DNA from: a virus
DNA length: 64,000 bases
Reading direction: 5' to 3' (one strand)
IMG/VR virus record: IMGVR_UViG_3300032607_000125
Location: 62,001 to 126,000 of that record
Position 1 is the stretch's first letter. Each line of letters opens with the position of its first letter. A model generated the notes under the pieces. That model saw nothing but the letters and a program-made list of their open reading frames with translations, was not told the origin of the DNA and searched no databases. Of this stretch, positions 55,600 to 62,648 are shown in pieces. Made by a program: the position numbers and the translations under genes.

Positions 55600-55684
55600 T
55601 ATTAAAATACATAAAGTGAGTTAGCTTTAGGCTTTCCACCTATACATAGCAATCGCCGGACCTATGTTGTGTATTTCAATATGG
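55597..55684 (+). ncRNA. Structured inter-tRNA RNA, copy D
   Basis: CCATATT, starting at the CCA of the tRNA remnant, pairs with AATATGG. An A/C mismatch follows, then AAATACA pairs with TGTATTT. Same 7-mismatch-7 layout as copy A, with different bases. Confidence 0.68.
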
Positions 55685-55735
55685 CAAAACTATTTAAGTA
55701 CAATGGTCACACGCCCTTGCTTAAATTTGAAGTTG

Positions 55736-55860
55736 TCATATTAGAACTTTATTGACGTGCATAACTTGCAAGTTGCGCAAGACCTGTGTGCGGTGATCTA
55801 GTAGTTGCGAACGGCTCTTGTACTAGCGAGAAAGCTTATATCGATAATGTTCTAATATGA
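55736..55860 (+). ncRNA. Structured inter-tRNA RNA, copy E
   Basis: TCATATTAGAAC at 55736-55747 pairs perfectly with GTTCTAATATGA at 55849-55860, enclosing about 100 bases. It has the CATAT end but no tRNA directly before it. Confidence 0.6.
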
Positions 55861-55870
55861 TAATGTTCAT

Positions 55871-55946
55871 GGTAATGTAGCTTAGAGGCAAAAGCACTTC
55901 CTTCATACGGAATAGATCGTGAGTTCGAGTCTCACCATTACCACCA
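55871..55946 (+). tRNA. tRNA with CAT anticodon (Met or Ile2), second
   Basis: Acceptor GGTAATG/CATTACC, D arm GCTT/AAGC, loop TTCATAC, T arm GTGAG/CTCAC, CCA encoded. One of the two sound non-initiator CAT tRNAs may be Ile2. Confidence 0.92.
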
Positions 55947-55957
55947 TTAATTAATTT

Positions 55958-56036
55958 CCGAGCGTAGGATAGTCTGGCTCATTCCGCCTGCTTTGGGAGC
56001 AGGATGTCGCAGGTTCAAATCCTGCCGCTCGGACCA
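55958..56036 (+). tRNA. tRNA-Pro(TGG)
   Basis: Acceptor CCGAGCG/CGCTCGG, anticodon stem CCTGC/GCAGG with loop TTTGGGA, T arm GCAGG/CCTGC, CCA encoded. Confidence 0.95.
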
Positions 56037-56076
56037 AAATATAGTGGTGATAATTGGTATCACACTGCGTTAAATG

Positions 56077-56084
56077 TATAAATA
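56077..56084 (+). promoter_or_regulatory. T4-type late promoter TATAAATA (endonuclease gene)
   Basis: An exact TATAAATA 19 bases before the endonuclease ATG at 56103. Confidence 0.65.
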
Positions 56085-56102
56085 ATAGTATAGGAGAAAC
56101 TT

Positions 56103-56765
56103 ATGCTATTATGTAAATTTTGCAACAAAGAATGTAAAAACGAAAACTCTCAACGAAATCATCAAAGACTTTGTAAGAGTAATGCTAATCGGCAATCAAC
56201 ATGGCTTGAAACCCATCGAGATCAATTGCCATCTTGGAATAAAGGTCATACTAAAGAAACTGATCCAAGGATTGCAGTTAATGCTGCAAATACTTCCATT
56301 GGCATGAAACTAGCAATAGGCGAAGGTAGACATTCCGGTGCTTGGAATTCAGAGTATTGGACTGAAGAAGTTCGTAAAAATAAATCTGAAGAAAAAAAAG
56401 AACTTTATAGAAAATTTCCAGAAAAACATCCTAATAGAAAATTAGCTGGAAATAGAAATAAAATGACTTATCCAGAGCAAGTTGCTCATGATTGGTTGTT
56501 AGACAATAAAATATTATTCGAACCACAGAAGTTAATTGATGGAAAATATATTGACTTTTGTGTTGATAATATTGTTATTGAAATAGATGGTGAGCATTGG
56601 CATCCAATTGGAAATACTGCAGATGCTGACCGTGATTCAAAACTAAAATCTTTGGGGTATGACGTTTATCGCATACGTAGTAAAGAAAATATACATAGTA
56701 GACTAGAAACAATTTTTAATCGCTCTTTTAGTATAAAGGCATTACAATACATTGGTAATGTATAG
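56103..56765 (+). CDS. Homing endonuclease, Vsr/EDxHD-like, ending inside tRNA-Thr(GGT)
   Basis: 220 residues. Zinc finger CKFC...H...C at the N-terminus, a NUMOD-like middle (SWNKGHTKETDPRI), then MTYPEQ and the nuclease motif IEIDGEHWHPIG with ADRDSKLKSLGYDVYRI. Same order as the gene at 53234. AGGAG and a late promoter lie upstream. The last 14 sense codons and TAG are shared with tRNA-Thr (44 bases), so the tRNA 5' half encodes the protein end. Confidence 0.85.
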   Translation: MLLCKFCNKECKNENSQRNHQRLCKSNANRQSTWLETHRDQLPSWNKGHTKETDPRIAVNAANTSIGMKLAIGEGRHSGAWNSEYWTEEVRKNKSEEKKELYRKFPEKHPNRKLAGNRNKMTYPEQVAHDWLLDNKILFEPQKLIDGKYIDFCVDNIVIEIDGEHWHPIGNTADADRDSKLKSLGYDVYRIRSKENIHSRLETIFNRSFSIKALQYIGNV

Positions 56766-56795
56766 ACGCTGGATCGTTACCAGCAAGGAGCACCA
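56722..56795 (+). tRNA. tRNA-Thr(GGT), overlapping an endonuclease ORF
   Basis: Acceptor GCTCTTT/AAGGAGC, D arm GTA/TAC, anticodon stem ATACA/TGTAT with loop TTGGTAA, T arm GCTGG/CCAGC with loop ATCGTTA, CCA encoded. AAGGAG, the ribosome site of the next gene, starts at the last base of the CCA. Confidence 0.88.
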
Positions 56796-56805
56796 AGGAG
56801 TAGAT

Positions 56806-57012
56806 ATGAATCACGGCGGTAAGGGGTCTAAACCTAGACCAATCAGTGTAAGCGATATTGAATACGCAGATCGTTGGGATACAATCTTCGGTAAAGATAA
56901 GAAACCTGAATTGAAAGAAGTAGTCGAATACGATAGTCGAAAGATGTTGACTGAAGTAGATCCTCTTCAAAAATTAGTAGACATATCCCAAGAATTGGGA
57001 TTGTATGATTAA
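56806..57012 (+). CDS. Small conserved-type hypothetical protein
   Basis: 68 residues. MNHGGKGSKPRPISV at the start is shared with small proteins of other T4-like phages (from memory); the rest is charged and helical. The AAGGAG ribosome site directly abuts the tRNA-Thr CCA end, so 3' processing of the tRNA would cut right before it. Function unknown. Confidence 0.65.
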   Translation: MNHGGKGSKPRPISVSDIEYADRWDTIFGKDKKPELKEVVEYDSRKMLTEVDPLQKLVDISQELGLYD

Positions 57013-57052
57013 CACGGCTTAGTCCTCTACGTAAGTACGACTGGGTTCTTTT

Positions 57053-57135
57053 ACCTGCATGGGGAAATTGGTAAACCCAGCGCACTTAAAATGCGCCACG
57101 CAAGTTTCCCGGTTCGACTCCGGGTGCAGGTACCA
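57053..57135 (+). tRNA. tRNA-Leu(TAA)
   Basis: Acceptor ACCTGCA/TGCAGGT, anticodon stem GCGCA/TGCGC with loop CTTAAAA, long variable arm, T arm CCCGG/CCGGG, CCA encoded. Confidence 0.95.
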
Positions 57136-57138
57136 TTT

Positions 57139-57212
57139 ATATCCATAGTGTAATGGCAACACTTTGTTCTCCAAAAGCAACATTCTAGGTTCGAGTCCTA
57201 GTGGATATGCCA
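57139..57212 (+). tRNA. tRNA-Trp(CCA)
   Basis: Acceptor ATATCCA/TGGATAT, anticodon stem TTGTT/AGCAA with loop CTCCAAA, T arm CTAGG/CCTAG, discriminator G, CCA encoded. Confidence 0.93.
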
Positions 57213-57288
57213 ATCATAAGAGTCCTGGACACGCGGACTTTAAAATGAGGTGGATGTAAGTGGAATCCTTACAACTAATAAATAAATT

Positions 57289-57423
57289 ATGACACTTATA
57301 AAATACAGAGATGCTGGTATGGCAACATACACTTGGTTCTGGGTTGACTCTGAAACTAAACATCAAGTAAGTCCATATTTTGATTCTGAAAAAGACGCAA
57401 ATAAATGGGCAAATAGTGCATAA
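57289..57423 (+). CDS. Possible small protein, 44 residues
   Basis: MTLIKYRDAGMATYTWFWVD then HQVSPYFDSEKDANKWANS looks like a compact small domain. No ribosome site or promoter is clear. It follows two hairpins (AGTCC/GGACT and TGTAAG/CTTACA). Unknown. Confidence 0.4.
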   Translation: MTLIKYRDAGMATYTWFWVDSETKHQVSPYFDSEKDANKWANSA

Positions 57424-57741
57424 CTGAATCTTGTTTTATATGAATAAATCTATCAAGGGAACTTGGTAACGCTTACAGTGGCGAATCACTGTGGCAAGTG
57501 GAACACTTCCACAATATGTTATGACTACACTTAATGATATGAAGGGTCACTTCATTATACCTATCGCAATGAATAAAACATATTGAGTCGTTCGTCACGG
57601 GATCGTAACTGACCGCACCAGGGAATCTGGAATTAACCAGTGCACTTTATAGACATATGAAGTTACGAACAAATAGCAGTAGATGTATTGCTTTTCAAAG
57701 GGAATCTTCGGATTCCCTTTGTCGTTTTATATAAGTAATGT
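57424..57741 (+). other. Gene-free end of the tRNA region
   Basis: Hairpins are visible: ACAGTG/CACTGT (57476-57493), and a long outer stem CAATATGTT with AACATATTG (57513-57586) like those between tRNAs. A strong terminator is at 57697. No tRNA signature (TTCRA loop) or convincing ORF is present. Confidence 0.55.
57697..57720 (+). terminator. Terminator closing the tRNA region
   Basis: AAAGGGAATC pairs perfectly with GATTCCCTTT around a TTCG loop, followed by GTCGTTTTAT. Confidence 0.75.
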
Positions 57742-58053
57742 ATGGCAATAAAACCACCCACACCTACAGCCGCAGCAGGCAGATATAAAGAACATGCATG
57801 TCCAAAGTGTAATGTATTGCACAGAGGTCGGGGACCATATTGCACTAAATCATGTGCTAATCTTGATCGCAGTGAAGAAGTTAAAAAGAAACTTAGTGAT
57901 ACTAAGAAGTATGGCGATAAGGGTCAACTAGCAACATGGGAACTAAACTGGGGTATAGATTATGAGCCTATCATAGCTGGACCGCCCGTGGGGCTAAATG
58001 ATAATCAATTCGTTGAAGGTGGCGATGTTTGGACTTCAGATGACTCTTGGTGA
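57742..58053 (+). CDS. Small Cys-cluster hypothetical protein
   Basis: 103 residues. CPKCNVLHRGRGPYCTKSC forms a probable zinc site. The N-terminus is Pro/Ala-rich (MAIKPPTPTAAAGRYKEH) and the C-terminus acidic with Trp (WTSDDSW). A TATATAAGTAAT sequence directly upstream may be a late-promoter variant. It precedes tail-fibre genes. No function recognised. Confidence 0.55.
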   Translation: MAIKPPTPTAAAGRYKEHACPKCNVLHRGRGPYCTKSCANLDRSEEVKKKLSDTKKYGDKGQLATWELNWGIDYEPIIAGPPVGLNDNQFVEGGDVWTSDDSW

Positions 58054-58055
58054 AT

Positions 58056-58063
58056 TATAAATA
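58056..58063 (+). promoter_or_regulatory. T4-type late promoter TATAAATA (tail-fibre genes)
   Basis: An exact TATAAATA 31 bases before the ATG at 58094. Confidence 0.7.
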
Positions 58064-58093
58064 GAATAATATGAAAGTTTTACTGGAGATCAC

Positions 58094-58789
58094 ATGCCGT
58101 TAGCAAGAGGTTTATCACAATTAGCAGGTTTAATTACTATCGATGGAAATGATGTAATTATGAATGGTGCGCTGGGTGCAACAAATTTAATAGGAAATAA
58201 TACTGGCGATGAAACACTAGCAACTATCAAGAGCAAGTTGGGTGTTACAACCCTCAGTGGTACTAACACTGGGGACCAAATCATCCCAACAACTTTGCCA
58301 GCCTCTGACGTCTATGCATGGGCAAAGGCAACAATAAAGCCAACTTACTACGCCGCAGACGTTGGCTTGGGCAGTGTTGATAACACTTCAGACTTAGCCA
58401 AGCCAGTCAGCACAGCCCAAGCCGAGGCAAACACCGCAGTTCAAAACGCAGCAGCCTCAGACGCCACAAGCAAAGCCAATGCTCGGCAAGCTACCCTAGT
58501 CTCTGGCACAAACATTCGTACAGTGAATGGTCAATCTGTGTTAGGCACTGGAGACTTGACTATCTCATCTAGTTCAGTGACAATGAGTACAACTGTACCG
58601 AATACTCCATCATCTGGAGACCAATGGTGGGACTCTACAGAAGGCGCATTATATATTTATTATGATGATGGTGATTCTCTACAGTGGGTTCCTTCTACAA
58701 ATAATTTTGCTGGTCCAGTTGCAAGCACTACAGAATCAGTCGGAATCACTACAGGTAAATCAATTGCAATGGCAATTGTATTCGGATAA
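58094..58789 (+). CDS. Tail-fibre-like protein
   Basis: 231 residues. LSGTNTGDQ, GLGSVDNTSDLAKPVSTAQ and SGTNIRTVNGQSVLGTGDL are repeat phrases of phage tail fibres. A short C-terminal part (GDQWWDSTEGALYIYYDDG) resembles a fibre tip or head-binding domain. Bases about 58280-58520 use many more GCC, AGC and CAA codons than their neighbours, suggesting an acquired segment. Late promoter upstream. Confidence 0.75.
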   Translation: MPLARGLSQLAGLITIDGNDVIMNGALGATNLIGNNTGDETLATIKSKLGVTTLSGTNTGDQIIPTTLPASDVYAWAKATIKPTYYAADVGLGSVDNTSDLAKPVSTAQAEANTAVQNAAASDATSKANARQATLVSGTNIRTVNGQSVLGTGDLTISSSSVTMSTTVPNTPSSGDQWWDSTEGALYIYYDDGDSLQWVPSTNNFAGPVASTTESVGITTGKSIAMAIVFG

Positions 58790-58798
58790 GGAATAAAA

Positions 58799-59161
58799 AT
58801 GGCAAACCCCAACATAGTAAACGTCACCTCAATTTTTGGAAAAACTAACGGACTAGCAGTGACAACTACACCGACTGCAATAGTTACGAACCTTTCAGCT
58901 TCTAATAAAATTCTTAAAATTAATTCATTAATTATAGCAAATGTTAATGGAACATCATCTGCTGATATAACTGCAGATGTGCTTAAAAATGGTACAACTT
59001 CTCGAAGAATTGCATTTACTATTGCAGTTCCTAATGATGCAACTTTGGTGTTGATATCTAAAGATACCTCGATATACCTTGAAGAGAATGATAGTATTAG
59101 ATTAACGGCAAGTGCTAACACCGCCTTGGAGGCGGTGTGTTCATATGAAGAGATAAGTTAA
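58799..59161 (+). CDS. Virion structural protein
   Basis: 120 residues, beta-rich. MANPNIVNVTSIFGKTNG and the ending LEAVCSYEEIS are typical of a small structural protein of aquatic phages (from memory). KILKINSLIIANVNG and IYLEENDSIRL suggest a jelly-roll-like or tail-associated fold. AAGGAA precedes the ATG. It overlaps the next gene by one base. Confidence 0.7.
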   Translation: MANPNIVNVTSIFGKTNGLAVTTTPTAIVTNLSASNKILKINSLIIANVNGTSSADITADVLKNGTTSRRIAFTIAVPNDATLVLISKDTSIYLEENDSIRLTASANTALEAVCSYEEIS

Positions 59162-60153
59162 TGGGATTTTATACAACAAATCAAGGATACATTGGAGTTG
59201 TTGGCAGCAATAGATCAACCAATTTACAAGTAATTGGTTCTTCAGTAGTATTAGGCGCAGTAGGATTGTATCCATTTAGTAATTTTACTTTTACCAACGG
59301 AACACAAGTAGGCCGATTTGGGCCAGATCTGAGTAACTTGCTTAGTTCGTACAACACAACAGTGGACCCGTGGTTAACCGATTTAGAGTTTTATAATGCT
59401 GTCGATGGGATTCAATTTTGGACAGTACCTGCCGATGGTTTGTATCAAATAACATGCTATGGTGCACAAGGCGGCGGAGACCAAGGCGGGTTAGGAGCAA
59501 GTATTAAAGGTACTTTTACGTTAACCTCCGGCGAAGTATTAAATATATTGGTGGGTCACGTTGGATTAAGTTCAACTCATGCAGCAGGCGGGGGCGGTGT
59601 ATCTGCTGCATGGAGAAGTGATTTAACATTGTTAGTTGCAGCAGGCGCCGGCGGCGGCGTAACTCCTGGTGGCACCAGGGTAGATGGGTGCAACGGACAA
59701 ATAGCTACATCAGGTAGTGTCGGGCAAGCAAGCCCTGCTTGGAATAACTATTCAGGTGGTGATGATGGCGGCGGCGGCGCCAGCTCATCAGGAACCGGCG
59801 GCGGCGGCTCAGGAGGAGGATGGTTATTTGATGCTGGATCGGATAGCACTGGCGCAGCTCAGGGCTTAGGTCGACCAAACGGCTGGTTAGGTGGAATCAG
59901 TAGAACGTCCGGTACTGTGCCAGTTACTGGATCGTTCGGCGGTGGCGGTGGCGCAAGTTCCGGCAGCCCTATAAATACATTTAATGGTGGTGCCGGCGGC
60001 GGCGGTTATTCGGGTGGTGGTGCTGGCGTGGGTGATGGTGACGGTAGTCCCGGTCGAGGCGGTGGTGGTGGATCATTTAACTCTGGCAGCAATCGGCTTA
60101 ACCAAACTGGTATCGGCCTCGGCGATGGATTAGTGGAAATCGCACTTTTATAA
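59161..60153 (+). CDS. Glycine-rich adhesin / tail-fibre tip protein
   Basis: 330 residues. A short N-terminal region is followed by FWTVPADGLYQITCYGAQGG and GTFTLTSGEVLNILVG, the opening of Gly-rich (ALK-type) domains. Long runs of Gly with Ser/Ala fill the C-terminal half. Poly-glycine sandwiches of this kind form receptor-binding tips in T4-like phages. Host-range role is an inference. Confidence 0.75.
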   Translation: MGFYTTNQGYIGVVGSNRSTNLQVIGSSVVLGAVGLYPFSNFTFTNGTQVGRFGPDLSNLLSSYNTTVDPWLTDLEFYNAVDGIQFWTVPADGLYQITCYGAQGGGDQGGLGASIKGTFTLTSGEVLNILVGHVGLSSTHAAGGGGVSAAWRSDLTLLVAAGAGGGVTPGGTRVDGCNGQIATSGSVGQASPAWNNYSGGDDGGGGASSSGTGGGGSGGGWLFDAGSDSTGAAQGLGRPNGWLGGISRTSGTVPVTGSFGGGGGASSGSPINTFNGGAGGGGYSGGGAGVGDGDGSPGRGGGGGSFNSGSNRLNQTGIGLGDGLVEIALL

Positions 60154-60171
60154 TATGGATGAAAAAAAGAT

Positions 60172-61257
60172 ATGAGAAGAAATTCCGGTATAATAGGTGA
60201 ACAGCAGACAACTTCCACTGAACATGCTTCCGGTGTATTTGACTTGTTTGATGTATACAATGCTAGAAAAAATGATATGTGGCCGATTACGCCATTTACA
60301 CCAATTTCAGCTTCACCTCCTGCATCAATATCAAATACATACAGTTTCAACTTTACTGGATCTGATCAATTATTCACTATACCGGATAATGTAAATTGGA
60401 TACTTGTAACGGCTGATGGTGGAGGAGGAGGTGCCGGTGTAAGCATTGCAACGCCTCCTGGACACGGCGGCCGCATTACAGGATGGGTAATAGTTGAACC
60501 TGGCCAAGTATATACGGTTATTGCTGGCGGTGGTGGCTCCGGGCGAGGCCCAGCCGCTACTGCTAGGTATGGCGGTGGCGCTGGTGGCTTTAGTGGTATT
60601 CTTAATAACTTAGGAAATCATATTATTACAGCGGGCGGCGGAGGAGCCAGTCAAATAAACTTACCTATCATTACATCTGGGCTAGCAGTGACTGCAGGAG
60701 GACATTCGCTTGTTTTTAGTAATACTTCAGCAGCTGGCGGCCTTGGTGGGTTTGCTAATTCGAATACATCATCTGACTCTATTTTAATTGGAGCAGCTGG
60801 GGCGTCAACAGGCGGCGGAGAGGGTGGAACTACGTGGAATGGCAGTTCGTCTCTTGACGCAGGTGGCGGTGGCGGTGGTGGCGGCTTTGGTGTTATTGCT
60901 GGCCTTGGAGGACTAGGTAATAATGGAAGCAATACATCAGTAAATAATACCGGCGAAGGCGGTGGTGGCGGTTATGGTGGTGGTGGCGGTGGTGGTGGTG
61001 GTGGCTTTGGCAGTCAAACACAACGTACGAATCCCGGATCTGGTGGTGGCGGCGGCTATATAGGAGGCCAAGGCGGCGAGAATTCATTATCAAACCGACA
61101 CAGTGCTGGCCAAGGTGGATGGAATTTCTTTTTTTGGTCCTCTAATCCTAGAGGTGGCAATTCGATAGCTCCTACTTCGACGCAGGGCGCAGGGGCACTT
61201 GGCGCAACAGCAGCAGGCGGTAATGGTGCTAACGGCACAGTAACAATACAATGGTGA
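60172..61257 (+). CDS. Glycine-rich tail-fibre/adhesin protein
   Basis: 361 residues. The N-terminus MRRNSGIIGEQQTTS, then SGVFDLFDVYNARKNDMWP, is a virion-attachment motif common in fibres of aquatic phages. The rest is Gly-rich (up to 10 consecutive Gly), with QLFTIPDNVNWILVTADGG and GRITGWVIVEPGQVYTVIAG matching the domain start of its neighbours. Likely a receptor-binding protein, paralogous to 59161 and 62645. Confidence 0.75.
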   Translation: MRRNSGIIGEQQTTSTEHASGVFDLFDVYNARKNDMWPITPFTPISASPPASISNTYSFNFTGSDQLFTIPDNVNWILVTADGGGGGAGVSIATPPGHGGRITGWVIVEPGQVYTVIAGGGGSGRGPAATARYGGGAGGFSGILNNLGNHIITAGGGGASQINLPIITSGLAVTAGGHSLVFSNTSAAGGLGGFANSNTSSDSILIGAAGASTGGGEGGTTWNGSSSLDAGGGGGGGGFGVIAGLGGLGNNGSNTSVNNTGEGGGGGYGGGGGGGGGGFGSQTQRTNPGSGGGGGYIGGQGGENSLSNRHSAGQGGWNFFFWSSNPRGGNSIAPTSTQGAGALGATAAGGNGANGTVTIQW

Positions 61258-61379
61258 TCTTATGGTTTTTCAAATTAAATAAACATAGATGATTAATACA
61301 TTGTCAAATAACTGTGATAATATCAATAGTCCATTTAATATTATTTGGCTGACAGAGTATAATAAAATAGGAATTAAAG

Positions 61380-62648
61380 ATGGCATCAATTAACTTTCCA
61401 GCAACACCTTCTCTTAACGACACGTTCATTTTTGGTAATATCACATTTCAGTGGGATGGTGTGAAATGGAAAACTGTAGCATCTAGTCAGTCGTCAAACA
61501 CTGTATTTGCAGCCCCAAATGGGACTACAGGAACTCCTTCTTTTAGAGCGATTGTAGCTGCTGATATACCCACATTAAATCAAAACACTACAGGTTCAGC
61601 AGGTTCAGCAGCTACGCTTACTACATCTAGAACGATTGGTGGTGTTAGCTTTAATGGTTCAGCTAATATTAACTTACCTGGTGTCAATGCAGCAGGTAAT
61701 CAAAGTACGACTGGCTCAGCAGCTACGCTTACTACATCTAGAACGATTGGTCTTTCTGGTGCAGCAACAGGTACAGCTACCGGCTTTAATGGTTCAGCTA
61801 ATATTACTATTGCAGTCACTGCACTTAATGCCACTAATTTAACATCTGGGACAGTCCCTAATGCTAGAGTATCTGGTACTTATACTGGTCTGACTAACTT
61901 GACTGGTTCAGGCACAGTTGACTTTGCGAAGTTTGCAGGGCTCGTTACTGACCTAGTTAGTACACCTAGTTTTACATGGACAGGTGATTTAACTACTGGT
62001 TTTTATAGACCTACTGTTAGTCAAATTGGTGTAACAATAGCTGGTACGCAGAGAGCATTGTTTACTTCTACTGGTTTAACTGTAAATGGAACTGTTACTA
62101 GTACAAATTTGTCGGGTACAAATACTGGCGATCAAACTCTTGCTTCTTTAGGTGGTCAAGAAGCCCTAGTCTCCGGCACAAACATCCGAACCATTAACGG
62201 TGAAACCCTGCTTGGCGCAAGCAATATAGTCGTTACTGGTGCAACTGGACCAACTGGACCAACTGGACCAACTGGACCTGCTGGTGCAGATTCTACTGTT
62301 CCTGGACCTCAAGGCGACGGCTTTTTAGTAATTCCTCAAGTTGTGTATTCGTCTAATACGTTTTTACCTCTTAGTACTTCTGGAAAACATGTCTTGCACC
62401 CATCTACTGCTGTTGATTCTGTAACTTATTACATAAGAGGTACATATAATTGGGAAACAGGAACTGTAATTACAATAATAAATCAAATTGGCGCTGGAGC
62501 AATAATTATATCAGAATATGAAAACACTATCATAAGACTTGCTGGTTCAGGTGAAACTGGCAGTAAAACATTAGATGCTGCCTGTATGGCAACATTGTTA
62601 TATTTGGGTAATAATGAATGGATCGCAAGTGGTATGGGATTATCATGA
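61380..62648 (+). CDS. Tail-fibre protein with collagen-like stretch
   Basis: 422 residues. Repeats such as TTGSAATLTTSRTIG and SFNGSANI, a FYRPTVSQIGVTIAGT segment, LSGTNTGDQTLASLGG and SGTNIRTINGETLLG are shared with the fibre at 58094. A GPTGPTGPTGPAGAD collagen-like triplet run near residue 290 leads to a globular C-terminal domain. A weak TTAATA-17-TATAAT lies upstream (61335-61363). Confidence 0.78.
   Translation: MASINFPATPSLNDTFIFGNITFQWDGVKWKTVASSQSSNTVFAAPNGTTGTPSFRAIVAADIPTLNQNTTGSAGSAATLTTSRTIGGVSFNGSANINLPGVNAAGNQSTTGSAATLTTSRTIGLSGAATGTATGFNGSANITIAVTALNATNLTSGTVPNARVSGTYTGLTNLTGSGTVDFAKFAGLVTDLVSTPSFTWTGDLTTGFYRPTVSQIGVTIAGTQRALFTSTGLTVNGTVTSTNLSGTNTGDQTLASLGGQEALVSGTNIRTINGETLLGASNIVVTGATGPTGPTGPTGPAGADSTVPGPQGDGFLVIPQVVYSSNTFLPLSTSGKHVLHPSTAVDSVTYYIRGTYNWETGTVITIINQIGAGAIIISEYENTIIRLAGSGETGSKTLDAACMATLLYLGNNEWIASGMGLS

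Larger units (their letters stand above)
55553..55870 (+). other. Gene-free stretch with tRNA remnant and structured RNAs
   Basis: This holds a 3' tRNA half (55572-55599), structured copy D (55597-55684), a hairpin ATTTAAG/CTTAAAT (55692-55727) and structured copy E (55736-55860). No ORF is supported. Confidence 0.6.

Noticed and set aside
49973-55860. Repeated CATAT-type elements considered as a CRISPR array or attachment sites
   Set aside because: The copies are not direct repeats at regular spacing, and only the paired outer stems recur. An RNA structure explains them better.
60651-61238. Pro-rich minus-strand frames opposite the Gly-rich fibre genes
   Set aside because: GGN codons read backwards give CCN; this is a composition shadow with no start signals.
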